A stretch of DNA of 64,000 nucleotides from Cyrtodaria siliqua (taxonomy: Eukaryota; Mollusca; Bivalvia; Adapedonta; Hiatellidae): assembly GCA_037043455.1 (NCBI GenBank), contig JAWPHD010004462.1:1-64000 (forward strand). The letters run 5' to 3'. The notes beneath the pieces are model-generated. The model was not told where the DNA came from and searched no databases. It saw only the letters and a program-made list of their open reading frames with translations. Below are positions 1 to 13,579 of this stretch, one piece after another; the first letter of the stretch is position 1; every line of letters begins with the position of its first letter. A program made the translations under genes and the position numbers.

Positions 1-1118
1 GGTACGGTTCCAAAAAACAATATTAAATCTCAATATCCATGGTTACCTACAAATAGTTTGAACAAATTCTGTTATTAGGAACATAACAAAAATGGAAAAT
101 AAACCATTTCTATATAAGTTCATACAATACTTGGCCTTTTAGCATAGGGTTAGGGTTTCAAATTTGTTTTCTATACAAGCAGGGGGACATATCATTTTTA
201 TTGCACATTTTGTATTTATATATGTTAAACTATGCGCTTAGAAAGTTTAAACAAATTCTATTATTGGGAACATACAAAAAAAAAGGAAATTGTATCATTA
301 TGGGCTAATTTGTGCATAAATTGTGGTAACGGTCTCAACAGATTTTGTAAAAAAATATAGGTTTTACATAAAGATGAGCTTTAAATGTTGTTGTAATTAA
401 ATGTTCTTTACTTTAATACAATTTTAGCAGAATTGTGACCAATGAATAAATGATTAGAGTTCAAAAATGTCTTATTTAGCTATTTCATATACTTGTTCAA
501 CTTTTTGGACAGATTCACAAGACGGTGGCATTACAAATTATTTTTTAAAATTTTAACAATCATGGTGACTGTCGCAAGATGAGCCTAGTGGTTGGGGCTA
601 ACTCAGGAAAGAATCAATGACGGTGAATGCATTTACATAAGTTTAATGCAAATTTTAAAATATGTTTAATATATATACAATTATCTAAAAAAACAAGCAA
701 ATACACAGATGAAATATGAAAAGAATGTTCTCATGAACGTTTAAGACGTTCTTAGTATTGTTACAAATACTGAATGTGTCGACTGATTATATACGACACT
801 AAAGTGTTGTTAAAGTTATAACAATGTTGATCTATGATCTAGCGCGATAACTGTGATGCGCGAGAGCTCATGAAGATGATGATGCGCAAATCCAATGAGT
901 GATGGTCATCAAATGCCTTCTATAAGGGTTGATGACGCGATATGTATGATGATTAACCTCCACTGAGGTTGTGGATGATGTTCCTCCAGTGAGGACTGAT
1001 AACGGCACACCTCGTGTCCCGGGGGTTTGTCGCTACTAGAACCTGGCCATGCTGCGCAGGTACGGGGACCGTCTCCACCGCTCTTAACGTTATGCGTGGA
1101 AGCTTAGCTCCACTCCGG
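1..1118. other. AT-rich DNA, no gene recognised
   Basis: No coding exon, RNA gene or clear repeat was recognised. From about 840 to 1110 base composition shifts to more GC and CpG-rich sequence with several GATGATG runs, unlike the AT-rich flanks; this may be part of a dispersed repeat. Confidence 0.4.
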
Positions 1119-1190
1119 AAGGCTTATATCCAACCCTGGATGGCTTATATCCAAACCTGGATGGCTTATATCCAACCCTGGATGGCTTAG
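1119..1190. repeat. 21 bp tandem repeat, about 3.3 copies
   Basis: Unit TGGCTTATATCCAACCCTGGA repeated in direct order with single-base changes (one copy has AAACC for AACCC). A partial fourth copy ends at GGCTTAGG. Confidence 0.85.
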
Positions 1191-3400
1191 GCTGTAATTA
1201 TACATACGTTTTAGATGTCAGTTGATAAACATAACAATCTTGCATAATTATCATTACCCAAACAAATCATTATTTAATACATATATGTAAGCTGTACTAA
1301 TGATGAGTAGCAATGTATACATATTCTACAACGCCATGTATACGCCATGTACGTCGCTGTTAACCATTGCCCCTAATACATGTAATATACAACGTTATCA
1401 AATCACTCGTATATTACACTCACTGAGCATGCACACATGTATGTCACCTAATGTCCATATTATATAACGCTATGCATACGCGTCGAACATTTATACTAGT
1501 CACTCATCCTATAGTTAACTAATGTTAACAATCCTGTATTACAATCACTGAGTTATACGCCAACGTTAACTAATGCACCTACTACCACTGTTATCAAATT
1601 AATATTGTTTTACAATTAATGATCAATAACAATAATTACATCTAATAAAGTAACTTCAAAATCATATGCTAGTCTCAAGTTAAAGAGGCACTACCTATAT
1701 CTACGCGATTTTTAAAGCAAAATATTAAATACTCAATAGTACTGCATTTATATGTATGCAAAGCTATTTTATGAGTATTCTAAGAAGCAACAATGTTCGT
1801 ATTTCAGTTCTGTAAATTATAAATTATGATCAAAACAATATCTTGAATAAAATGCTGCCCAGCCGTTTATTCCTTCCGGAGAACTACGAGTTTTTACATT
1901 CAGTTGAACGAAACAAACTACTCGGGGCAGTTCCGATAGTAAACGAATCGATCGGAACTCCGTCGCCAATCCAACGAGGCAGTTCCGATTGTAAACGAAT
2001 AAGATCGGAAAATCTCCTTAATCGGCTTGTCTAAAACAATTTACGAATACATATTTAAAAGAATCCTATCTTTTCTAACTCTGTTTTTCCCCAGCAAAAC
2101 GCATATACATAGGGTGAAATTATTGCCGTTTACCTTTTTCATAGTCCTCTCTTACAATTAAGTAAAGTTTATATCAATTGGTGGACAAAAAGATATAGGT
2201 AGAGCATCTTTTAATGTTTGAGAAACAGCAAAGCTAACCGGATGTGGTAACCTCGCCAAACAAGATGGCGCCGCCCAACTGAATACAAATGTACGATAAA
2301 AGTTAATAAAATAAATACTGACCACATATTGCCTGTGAATTTCGCCGTCCAACTCCTGCTCCAAACAAAGCAACTATCAAGCAATCCCGGCCAGATCTAG
2401 AAGACAATTGGATTTTATAGCCAACTTTACGCCCAAACCATTATGTTCCCCCGTTCAGTCCGTGACATACGTGGCTAAATTCGCATTATTAAAATATACA
2501 CGAAAGGACCCTTCACACAATTTTGCCGTTTTAGGAGATATACCGATACTTTATACCATGCATTAGCACAAAACTAAACTTATTAAACGGCACCCTCTGG
2601 CGGCCACTTAAAATGTGCACGCTTTTACGTGTTATCTGAATGTATCTTGGATATTGTGAATTAGTTTCAACTCAACAATGGGATTAGGATGTAACTAACA
2701 GGTGCTTAAAAGAGATATTTGCGACCAATACGCTCTACCGTGACATTTTGTGACAGTGACCTACCATTATTTTTGCCTTTTCTGTCTATAATATATAACA
2801 GACTTACTGTACAAAAAGTTTAAAGAAAATCTGTTATGCAGAAAAAACTATAGAAAATGTCTTTAAAGACCATTACTCCAGCGATTTTTTTCACCCTTTT
2901 GGGAATGGTATTCAATACGTTCATTGGGAAAATTCGCGTTGGTTTGTCTGAAACTTGGATGTTTTCAATGTCAAACAAAAGCAATATTGTATACTTAAAT
3001 ACCTGGCAAACACATTATTATGTATACATTCTCTTGTATTATTTCATTACCCTCACCTAAAAGAATAGATGTTCCCCTTCTGTTTAAAGTTTCTCGCAAC
3101 ATATTAAAACAAAAAAAATATATTGGGATTTATATTACTCCATTTGGGGGAAAAACATACTATTTACCATTGGAAATAGTACCGTTTTTCGGTATCACTT
3201 ATTATATAAGCAAAACAAATAAAATGTTCAAATATACCTCGGTCGCTCACCTGAGGGGCGCAGCCATTTTTTACTCTACTATTTAGAACTTTATTTGTAC
3301 AATTGTTATAGTATAATAGTTGGAAATCATATATAAACAAAAAACTGTCGAAATGTATTCAGTGGTTCATTAGAATGAAGATTTTTAAGGTTCTGAGCAT
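1191..3400. other. AT-rich DNA, no gene recognised
   Basis: Several short ORFs of 60-90 codons occur but none has a recognisable domain, and their lengths are what chance gives in this composition. A motif AAGATGGCGCCGCC at about 2262 resembles a YY1-type site, but no transcript start can be tied to it. Confidence 0.4.
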
Positions 3401-4370
3401 ATATGGTAATAACGGCCATCTTGGATTATGCATTATTATATTTTGTATAATATTGAAAGCATTGACCACAGAATCATCGGCGTGAAATTTTGTAAAAGTT
3501 GCCCCGTGCAGTGTCTGGGGTGTTGTTTACTCTCCCCACCCCACCCCACCCCAACGGTGGCAACCTTGGATGTGTCGTTGTCCTAATTTTAACAAATTTG
3601 ACAATCATCGACCTAATGATCATCCATCTGAAACTTTGTCAAAAGTGACCAAGCTGTTTTGGAGAATAACATGTTTAAAAGATTTCATATATAAATAATT
3701 CTATGTAAAACTGTGACCTGGGTGGGGTTGGGGGGAGGGGGGGGGGGGGGGGGGGTAGGGGGGGGGCGTGAAATGTTGTCAAAATTGCCAGTGCAGTGTC
3801 TGAGGTGTTGTTTACTCTCCCAACCCACCCCACCCCCAACGGTGACCAAGCTGTTTCTGAAGAATAAAATGTTTAAACAGATTTCATATATAAATATTCT
3901 ATGTAAAACTGTGACCTGGTGGTGGGAAAGATTTGACCCCAGGGTCACCATTTGGTAGAGGACCATAGGCTAATGCTACATTACTATATAAGAGAGATCT
4001 ATGTCTTGTGCTTTTAGAGAAGCATATTTTGTTTTAATTCCCTATGCAAGTCTTATGTAAAACACATTTTATTTTTTTTGAAACCTGGGCTACAGCCATT
4101 TTTGACCCTACGAACTTCATTTGCTAAGCGTTTGTAGTCTAGAAGGAGTTGGCGATTATGTATATAACAAGAACTGTCAAAATATGTTCAGCGGTTCTTG
4201 AGAAGAGAATATTTTAAGGTTTTTGAATATATATGGTAATGGCGGCTCATCTTGGATGTTGCACTGCCTAATTTGTATTAACTTTGAAAAACAATTGACC
4301 TCAGTATCGTCCATGTGAAATTTGGTCAAAATTGGCTAGCAGTTTCTGAGTTTCCGTTTACAAATCCCTA
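3400..4370. repeat. Diverged dispersed repeat, at least three related segments
   Basis: Segments around 3480-3600, 3765-3930 and 4085-4350 share phrases such as 'gtgaaatttggtcaaaattg', 'cagtgtctgaggtgttgtttactctccc', 'aacggtgaccaagctgttt' and 'atatggtaatggcgg..catcttgg'. The last phrase is also found, diverged, near 21050. Non-coding; belongs with the class of dispersed repeats seen at 20879-23680. Confidence 0.6.
3721..3769. repeat. Poly-G tract
   Basis: Almost pure G (about 40 of 49 bases) broken by single T or A residues, inside the dispersed repeat. Just upstream (3530-3555) a C-rich CCCACCCC tract is present. It can form G-quadruplexes and is a likely assembly weak spot. The Gly-rich and Pro-rich ORFs across it are artefacts. 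Confidence 0.9.
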
Positions 4371-4599
4371 AATTAGTAAAACATGTAAAATCTCCTATAC
4401 AAACTATGACAGTTCTTGTTTATAATGGAGTCTTTTAGGTGTAGTCTTGGAGTGAGTTTTGGAAGGAAACTATTTATTTTAAATCATAAATATAACAATA
4501 ATGATATATATATTCTAACGAGGAATGTGCCAAAAAAGTTATTTTATTGCACTACTGAGTATAGACTGGCATCAGTCATTAATGTTCTTAACCGAATCC

Positions 4600-5600
4600 T
4601 CTTTTATTTATTAGAGAATTATTTTGTATGCAATGAAAGAGGCACATATCTCAATTTATACTGTTTGTGATCTTATCAGAACATTCGTCCATGAAGAGAA
4701 GTAGACATTGAAATGAAAATAAAACACCTTTTTTATGCTGAGTATTATTTTAAATGATGATACATTTTAACCATGTTTTGTTTATAATTTATATGCTGAT
4801 ACCAGTATATGATGGGTATACAGCATAGTAAACTTATAAACAAGACACATGGGATCAAGTTACTTAAAGTAGGTGTTTGGAGTAGTAAGTGGTATTGCTT
4901 TATTGTCATTTGATATTGTCAGTTGATAAGGAAGAGGACACACATGTTCTATAGTTAGAACTAAATACAGTACTGTATCATATCATATACAGTACTGTAT
5001 CATAACTTAATTTAGTCTAGTAATTATGTTGATGCACATTTTGACTGTGTTTTCTATTTTAATTAGCATCAGTGATGGGGTAGCAACTTTGCATTCTCAG
5101 TTAGCTTCTTTTATCTATAAGAGCATTCTTTCCTATGCAATAAAAGAGGCAAATATCTCCATTTATAGTATTTATGATCTTATCGGAACATTCGGCCTTG
5201 AAGAGAAATAGACCTTGAGATAAAAAAGCACTTTTTATGCTGAGTATTATTTTAAATGACGATACATTATACCTTATTATTTTTAATAATTTAGCGACTG
5301 ATAACTGTTGAGTATAATGTCTAAGCAAGAGGTAAATAAGATAAAAAACGGATTGAGTTACTTCAAGACGGTATTTAGAGTAGTAAGTGGTATTGCTTTA
5401 TGGTTAGTTGATAAGGAAGGGGACACACACGTTCTATAGCTAGAACTAAATGCAGTACTGTATCATAACTTAATTTAGTTTAGTTTATGCTGGTCATCAC
5501 TTTTTGGCCGTGGTGTTAGGCAATAATTATTTGACGATTTCTATGTTAATTAGCATCAGTGATGGAATGGAGACTTTATATTCGCAGTTAGTGTTCATTT
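4600..5600. repeat. Tandem duplication of a ~500 bp unit
   Basis: Landmarks repeat at a constant offset: GCTGAGTATTATTTTAAATG at 4737 and 5239 (502 bp), the TACTT-start block at 4861 and 5359 (498 bp), and GCATCAGTGATGG at 5066 and 5553 (487 bp). The copies differ by point changes and small indels, so the duplication is not recent. No coding content recognised. Confidence 0.85.
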
Positions 5601-7129
5601 ACAACTGAAATAAAATATTGACAAAACATTATTAATTTTAGACAACTAGAGTGTCTGCCATTATCACAGGTAACACAAGGTAACTGGCCACATTGACCTG
5701 AAAAGACGTTATATAGGTACATGTGGAGTTATAAAGAACTGACCATCTAATAAGCTGCATACCGGTACTATGGAAAATAAATAAATACAGAATAGATAAA
5801 AATGTAAAAATCATTGATCTCTAAAACCAAAAAGGAAGCAATTTTTAAAAATTCAGTTCAAATTGTCAACGAATTGACCATAAAACTAAATTGTCCACGA
5901 ATTGACCACAAAAACTGACTCCAAAAACTAACTCCGAAAATTGACAGCAACAATTGACTCCAGATTTTACTCCACTCCACTCCAACTTTTATTCCATGCC
6001 GAATACGAAGACACTTCGCTGACCCACACTGAAATCAAAACAGAGTATGATTGGATATTATTGTTATCAAGTTATGTACTCTTTATAACAAGTGTCTGTT
6101 CTCTTTCCAAGCAAAAACAAGATATGATAAAGGATGTGAGAAAATAGTGTTATGGTAAGTAGCTTGCCTTTTAGGTTATACATTTATTAGAATAGCAGGT
6201 AGGCATATTTTATTTGAGGTTTTAAACCCCTGAAAACATACGACACTGGAATAGCGCAATTATTTAAATCATGGTTACAAGAAGGCCATTGTGAGGTGGT
6301 CTGATATTAACTGAAAACATTTCAAATCTTAAGATTCTCATTTCTAGTAATCTTAAGATTCTTATTTCTAGTACCCCACTTCGAGCTATATGGGAATCAC
6401 TTTGTCCTTCGCGTCGCGTCCCGTTATATTATTTAACAGATAATAGTTACATGGATGCATGTTTAGTATGATGCGAAACTACATAATGAAAACCACATAA
6501 TAATATGTTTTACTAATTATACAGAGTTCATAAGGTTACACTCCGCTAATTTTTCCATAAGATTTCACTACGTTTTTTTCATATTTGTCCAATTATTTAA
6601 CAGAGAGTGGTTGCATATTTTCTCTTATAAAATACATAACGAAAACCTCATAAACCCTTGCACACAGTCACCTCCCATTCAGCTTCTGTCCACACGCCTA
6701 TTCATACATTAGATTTCTAAATACTCAACAAGCAAAACAAGCAAAACATCACACACATACAAACACACACAGGCACACACACATCTAACTTATCTAAGCA
6801 CTAAAATCAACAAAATTATGACTGTAGTTTTGTTACATTTTAGTTTGTCCTAAATAAAGTATTCATCTCTGAAATAATGAGTGGTACAGTAACTACTTAT
6901 ACGCGACATTACTGGCTCTAGTATCTATCGCATTAATAGTTAAAACCACGGACTCGTTAAAGGGCCTACATTTGCTATATATATATATGTATATGTGTAT
7001 ATGTATAGATTGTCAACAAATTTTACGTGAAACATTGCATGTTTTCGATAAAAATATAATATGGCACAAAAGGTCAACAATTCAACAATTCGCATTGACA
7101 GAAAGTTTGGATGATATTGTTTTATTTTA
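5601..7129. other. No gene or clear repeat recognised
   Basis: AT-rich with short low-complexity patches: a CACACA stretch near 6740-6785, a TATATA stretch near 6980, and a few imperfect direct repeats of 'attgaccacaaa' near 5870-5960. Confidence 0.4.
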
Positions 7130-7133
7130 TTAA

Positions 7134-10100
7134 AGGGAAATTGACCTATTCGAATATTTGAGGGTACGCAAATGAACTATATATATTTGTAAATTTGAAG
7201 ATATTTGCGACTTGAATCTGAATTTTGTTTTGTCCTCGTGAGAACAAGATTTTAATAATAACGTCTCAAATATGGTTTTCATAAAAGTCGCGTTGCACTC
7301 AATTGTCAACGTTTTTAGCATCACAGAGTGTTAGTTTAGTCACATACAATATGTTTCTATATATCACACTGTTAGTCTTGACGAGACCTTTCATCTTATA
7401 TATAAATTACATCATTTACATTAGGCTGTAAACTATTATTTATAGAAGTTCCTATGTCTTTCGCTGCTTTTTTACCAAGGAATCTTAAGACAAATCAATG
7501 TTAATGCCATTTATCTTTTATATGGCTCGATAAAAATCTGCACAATTTTAGTATTTGTTTTTGAGAATTTAATTTTCTATCGGAATTTAAAATAAAATTG
7601 CTGGACATCGGAATATTTGTTTCAGTATACTTCCTTTATTGACCCCAAACCCCTTCAAAAAAAATACGTCTCTGTTGACATCGTGTCTTTAACATAACGA
7701 CGTCGACGGTATTTATATTAAAGGTATATTGTACATGTTGGTGATATATCAATTAATATTTTTAAATAATCAGCTGTCCATAGTAATAGTGATAGTAACC
7801 TGCTAGACCGAATGTACATGCTATTCAACATAAATTGTTGTTGGTTGGTAGGGTGTTCCTACATGCAGCTTCGCATGAAGTGAAGCCCTGCACATTATAG
7901 TACACATGTCGTAATAAGCTTCTCGAAACGAAGCCCCACGTATCTTCAAACAATTTCAAGTTTTACAACATTATGATAAATAGTTTTGTAACATAGCGAA
8001 ATGGTGTAGCAAACCCAAAATTTTATTTTCTAGATCAGCGAGGTATATACCAAGCTAAGTGTCCCTCGTGAAGACATATTTTCGCATATTTATATGTCAA
8101 ACAAACTAACCGCCAAATAATGACAAAATTACACTACACACACGTTTATCAAAACTCTATGCAGGTATTCAGGTCATATAATAATGTATATGTACCAATT
8201 TAAAGTATAGGCTCATTCACGTGTTCTTAAAATAATTGTGTTATTGAATATGCGTAAATGAAGTATGACTTGGTAACTATTAATTCGGCGCTCCAATTTC
8301 GGGGTTTGGTATGGCTGGTTAAAACCATTTATATTGTGTCTATAGAGATGGGATTCAAAAATATGTAAGTTGTATATATATATATGTCGGTGAAGTACAT
8401 GAAGATAGTCCGCAAATGAGATTGGGTTTTATTGCTTAAAACATGTTACCAATTTATACATTATTAAACAACGAATAAGCAGCTGAACATTTACAAAAAA
8501 CTGATATTAACATATGGACAAATGCATGATAAAAAACAATTTAAGAAGTAAATACGTTTGATGCTCTATCCGATAACTTTCAGATATCATCTTGACGTAA
8601 GTTGTGGTGTTTTGTTTCAGTAATACAGACATTTTCAGAACAAAAACGTGTGCTCGTAAGATAGAATGATGACTGCAATAACCTTAAACATTCATAACAT
8701 ATTTGGGGATAATAACTGCAAACATCGGATTGCAAGTATGATGTAATTAAATGTTAACTTAAAAACATAGAGTTGCACAGATATCTTCTGACACAATGAT
8801 AGGACGCCTTATGAAATGTTAAACCATCTGAAATATTTGGGAATCTCCCCTACATCTATCTTCCCACCTGCATGTTACTGTATTACGCTACATGTTCTTC
8901 AACAATAAACACACAATTAAGATATTTATTCCCTTCAATATAGCAATGAGACACACAATACAATAACAAATAATTTGAGGATTTGGGAAAAGTGTGTGTG
9001 TTAGTAAATGAGCCGACAGATGATGCTTGACCGAGGTATTTTGCATATGCCAGTTTGGTATTTAAATATTTGCATGTACTTACATAAACATATTGTTTAA
9101 AAACATTTTCAATATAAGAAAGTATGGAAAGCCGTTTGGTTATTAGCGGGGGTCTCAACTGGCTTTCAATAAAGAAAGACAATTTAACAACACTGCTTAA
9201 AATCAAAATAATCTTTGACAAATCATGTGTTTTACACTTTACCATGAGTTATTACCGAAATCACTTTTGAGATTGCACAACGTGTACGTTTGGAACAAGT
9301 TTTGTTCCCCTGCGAGCATACTGGTAATTATTTAGCAAACGAATATGACCAATGACAGATAGACTCGATACGAAAACCATTTTGTATTACTGCGATACGA
9401 CAACTTTTGGATTTTTTCTTCAGATGGCGGGAGGTATACAGTACTGGTTCTACCTAGTAAACAATACGGTGATCTGCCTCTACCACAAAAACATCGACCG
9501 TCATATATGGCCTAACATGTGCTAAAATTGACGTAAAACACCATTTAACCAAAACAAAACTAATTAAAAACAAAATATCCGGGTAGACGGACGGACGGAC
9601 AGACAGTGACATGGACCTCTCACTGCCCTATTTCATAGTGCGAAGTGTCATTGCAGTTCCATTAGTAGTTTTTGAGTTATTCTCCGCTCAAGAATTATAA
9701 CTTTACAAAGCGCAATAACTATAGTGAATGACGATAGAGTTGTGGTACTTACGAGTATACTCGGCACTTCCCTTTATTACCCTCTATCATTGTATGAAGT
9801 CTAATTGCAGTCCCTTAAGAAGTTTTTGAGTTATGTCCGGACAAGATCGACAAAGCGGCAACTATATCATAAACATGGGAAACTGGGTTGGCTCAGGTTC
9901 TTGACATGACCAGGACACTAAATGTCAAAGTTAAAAAGCTTAACCGTGTAGATAAAATTCCTATCTAAAGCTATTGATAAACACTGTCTGCATTTTTTCC
10001 AAAAAACACACACCATTAAAACAACCATACCATTAAACAATTATACAATTACCCAACCATACCATTAAACAATCAAACCATCAAACAATCATACCATTAA

Positions 10101-12523
10101 ACAATCATACCATTAACTAACACTGTAAGCAAACATATCATTAAACAAGCATGCCATTAAACAGCCACACCATTAAAGAATCATACCATTAACAACTTTT
10201 ACCATTAAACAATCATATCATTAAATAACCATACCATTAAACGACCATACCATTAAACAGTCTTAACATTAAACAATCATGCCATTAAAAAATCACATCA
10301 ACAGCAAGTTATACCATTAAACAGTCATATAACATTCATACTATTAAACAATCATACCAGTAAACAACCATACCATTAAACAGTCATACCATTAAACAGT
10401 CATACTATTTAATAATCATACCATTAAACAATCATACCAATAAGTAATCATACCATTAAACAAGTATACCATTAAACAATCATACCATTAAAGAACCATA
10501 CAATTCCACAGTCATACCATTAAACCACCATTCCATTAAACAACCTTAAAATTAAACAATCATACCCTTAAACTCTCATACAATTAAACACCAATTGAAA
10601 CAATTATACCATTAAATAACCATACCAATACACACTCATACTATTAAACTATCATATCATTAAACAACCATACCATTAAACAATCATACTATTAAACAAT
10701 CATAATATTAAACAATCATACCATTAAACAATCATACTATTAAACAATCATACCATTAAACACTCATACAATTAAACACCAATTAAAACAATTATATCAT
10801 TAAATAACCATACCAACAAACAATCATACTATTAAACAATCATACCATTTACAACCATACCATTAAACAATCATACCATTAAACAATCCAATCATACTAT
10901 TAAACAATCAAACTATTAAACAACCATACCATTAAACAATCATACCAGTAAAAAATCATAGCATTAAACAATCATTCTATTAAACAATTTTACTATTAAA
11001 CAATCATATCATTAAACAATCATACCATTAAACAATCATACCATTAAACAATTAGATATTTTGGGCAAACAAACTTTAATTTAATAATGGCCTAAAATGC
11101 AATTCAATTACTTCTCCGATAATGACATGCAAATTAAATAGGACAACAAATAAATATTACCTATAACAATGTGTCCTTACGACACCGATGCCCCGCTATA
11201 GTCAAACAAATAATGTAAATTAAAAATGGACTTTACGGGTGGTCGAAAGGACGGAAGGACTGACAGACGGACGAACAAGGGTAACACAAAATGACCGCTC
11301 AAATTTCGTGGCTGTCCAGCAGCTGTGCGTCTATTTCTTGTTCACTGAACACATAAAGTCCGTTCAAACAGCGTCCTAACTGCTAAAGCCGTTTTTTTCC
11401 TGGTGTTTAGGAGTGCGCAGATGCGATCTATTCTTTTTTAAAATATCCAAAATTAATCGACTTAACTAAGAAATTAAAAAATAACAAAGTTAATTAAATG
11501 TCAATTGAAAAGCACATAAACTTTATTTTAAATACATATTCACATTATTTATTTTTGGAATGCGGTTATGATAGCGTAATTGTGTCAAAGAGATGCAATT
11601 TGCGATCAGATGAAGGTGTCTTCTGAAACACGTTTAGGCGAAGACGTCTTAATTAAGTCATCATAAACCATAAGGCCGATACACGGTTCCGTAGTAATGA
11701 GTTTAACACTACAGATATACTTACTAGTAATTACATTACCATAGTTAATGCGATACTATGCCAGCGATTCGGGCGAATCAGACATGATGCATAAAAAACA
11801 AATACAATTTAGAGTTTTCATATTAACTCCAGAAAAGAAGAAAAAATAATACGAATAAAGAAAAAAGAAGTCGAAAACAGTATTTACTACGTATTAAAAT
11901 CATCAATGTATCAATGTTTATTTCCAGTGTTTGCGTCATGGTCGTTATACATTATATGTACGATGCGACGTCAACAGAGACGTCTTTTTCGTAAGGGTGT
12001 TGTGTTCATTAAAACAAACATACTGAAACAAATATTCCGATGACCAGCAACTTTTATTTTATATTCCGATAAGAAATTAAATTCTCGACAATATATTAAA
12101 ATTGCGCAGTTTTGTATCGAGCCATTTAATAGATAAACGGCTTTACTGTCGTTTTTTCTTAAAATGTTCAAGCCAAAAAAGGGTTAAAGAAATAGGAAAT
12201 TCTAGAAATAATAGTTTACAGCTTAATTTAAATGATATAATCTATATATCAGATGAAAGGTCTCATCATGACAAACAGTGTGATATAACAAAAATTGCAT
12301 GCGACTTAAATAACGCTTTGTGATGCTAAAAACGTTGTCAATTGAGTACAAACGCAACTTTTATGAAAAACGCCAAACATAGCCATATTTGAGACGTAAT
12401 TATTAAAATATTGTTTAAAAGTCGACAAAACTAAATTCAGATTCAAATCGCAAATATTTTCAAATTAACAAATATATATAGTTTATATGCGTACCCTTAA
12501 ATTTCCAATAGGTCAATTTCCCC
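7134..12523. mobile_element. 5.4 kb TTAA-flanked element with long inverted arms (Kolobok-like ends)
   Basis: The left end reads TTAA|AGGGAAATTGACCTATT (TTAA at 7130-7133) and the right end, read in reverse complement, TTAA|GGGGAAATTGACCTATT (TTAA at 12524-12527). Behind these the two sides stay inverted-complementary for roughly 570-590 bases (about 7134-7720 against 11930-12523), estimated at 75-85% identity with indels. TTAA target duplication plus ends starting with purine-G-G fits the Kolobok superfamily as known; piggyBac also uses TTAA but normally has other end bases. I found no intact transposase between the arms. The only ORF over 100 codons (8883-9245, minus) is unrecognised. The core contains the 16 bp minisatellite described separately. 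Likely a non-autonomous, old copy. Confidence 0.7.
10010..11052. repeat. 16 bp minisatellite ATACCATTAAACAATC
   Basis: About 60 direct copies of a 16 bp unit with many single-base changes and some short or long copies. It lies in the middle of the TTAA element at 7134-12523, so it probably expanded from sequence inside the transposon. Confidence 0.9.
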
Positions 12524-12534
12524 TTAAGGGATTT

Positions 12535-13085
12535 CTACAAAGCTTAGTAGGGGTGATTAGTTCCAATTCCAGTTGCGCATACCGTCTGCCGTCGAATGGT
12601 TTTGGCGGAGTTATGGACCATTCAAAGTTTTATTACACAAACTTTATCCGGAATAGTTCTCCTAAACTCCTTGCCGGATTTCAACCAAACTTGTTACAGA
12701 TGAACAGTACTAACTGTAGTTGCGTATATCATCGTCGCGTTCAAGTCGAATGAATTTTGTGCAGTTATAACTCTTAATATACAAACATTGTCCCTTGTTG
12801 GATTTCAACTAAAGATGGTAGGAATAATCAGTACTAAGTCTGATTGTGTATTTTGTCTTCATGATCCCGACGAATGATTATTAGCGAAGGTATGGCCGTA
12901 TAAATGTAGCTATAAAAGTCGAACATTTATAGTAGCATTCAAAGACCATACACTATCAGTCCCGGCAGCTCTCCGGAACGCCTTGTCGGATTTCAACCAA
13001 ACTTGGTAGGAAGTTTCGGTGCCAAGATTTGTTTTAAATTGTGTCTATCCTTTTATTCATCATAGTAGCGTCGGTATAGAGTTGT
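12535..13085. repeat. Dispersed repeat with 'ccggatttcaaccaaacttgg' sub-repeats
   Basis: Three diverged direct sub-units, each with a phrase close to CTCCTTGCCGGATTTCAACC followed by AAACTTGGTAGG.. and CAGTACTAA. This kind of repeat is common in bivalve intergenic DNA. It starts a few bases after the right TTAA of the 5.4 kb element. Confidence 0.6.
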
Positions 13086-13412
13086 ATGATGTTCACACGT
13101 ATAATATGTACGTATTGTGGGAAGCACCCAATGACAAAGGTGGATTTGGGAGACAAATCATATGACTGAAAACATCCTTTAGTATAATAATATTTATTTT
13201 ATAATGTCACGCTGACACTTCCACCTTTTGTATGGTATCTTAATAGTGTAACGTAGCATATCGCATTGTTGTACCGTGTTGCAAAAATCGACATTGTATG
13301 TGCTTGTATTGTATATGTAACAAGAAAAAAACGCATAACTTATATGTTAATACATATTCAAAAAAATCATAATTATGTGGAAGATACATTTCTTTCCTTT
13401 AACATATCAATA

Positions 13413-13579
13413 GAATGAATGAATGGTGTTTTCGGCACGTCGACACAAAACTAGTCATATTGTGCGCAAAAACTGATGAAAGATGAAGAAATGAATGAAT
13501 GAATGAATGGTGTTTTACGGCACGTCGGTAAATAAATAGGTCATATTGTGCGCAAAAACTGATGAAAGAGGAAGAAATG
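13413..13579. repeat. ~85 bp direct duplication
   Basis: Two copies of a block starting GAATGAATGAATGGTGTTTT and ending TGATGAAAGA.GAAGAAATGA (13413-13497 and about 13494-13579), joined through a short (GAAT)n run. Confidence 0.85.

Noticed and set aside
3685..3966. Pro-rich and Gly-rich ORFs on both strands
   Set aside because: They read through the poly-G tract and its repeat context; the composition comes from the homopolymer and there is no domain.
10010..11052. CRISPR-like array or origin iterons
   Set aside because: 16 bp units abut without spacers and vary freely; a minisatellite inside a transposon.
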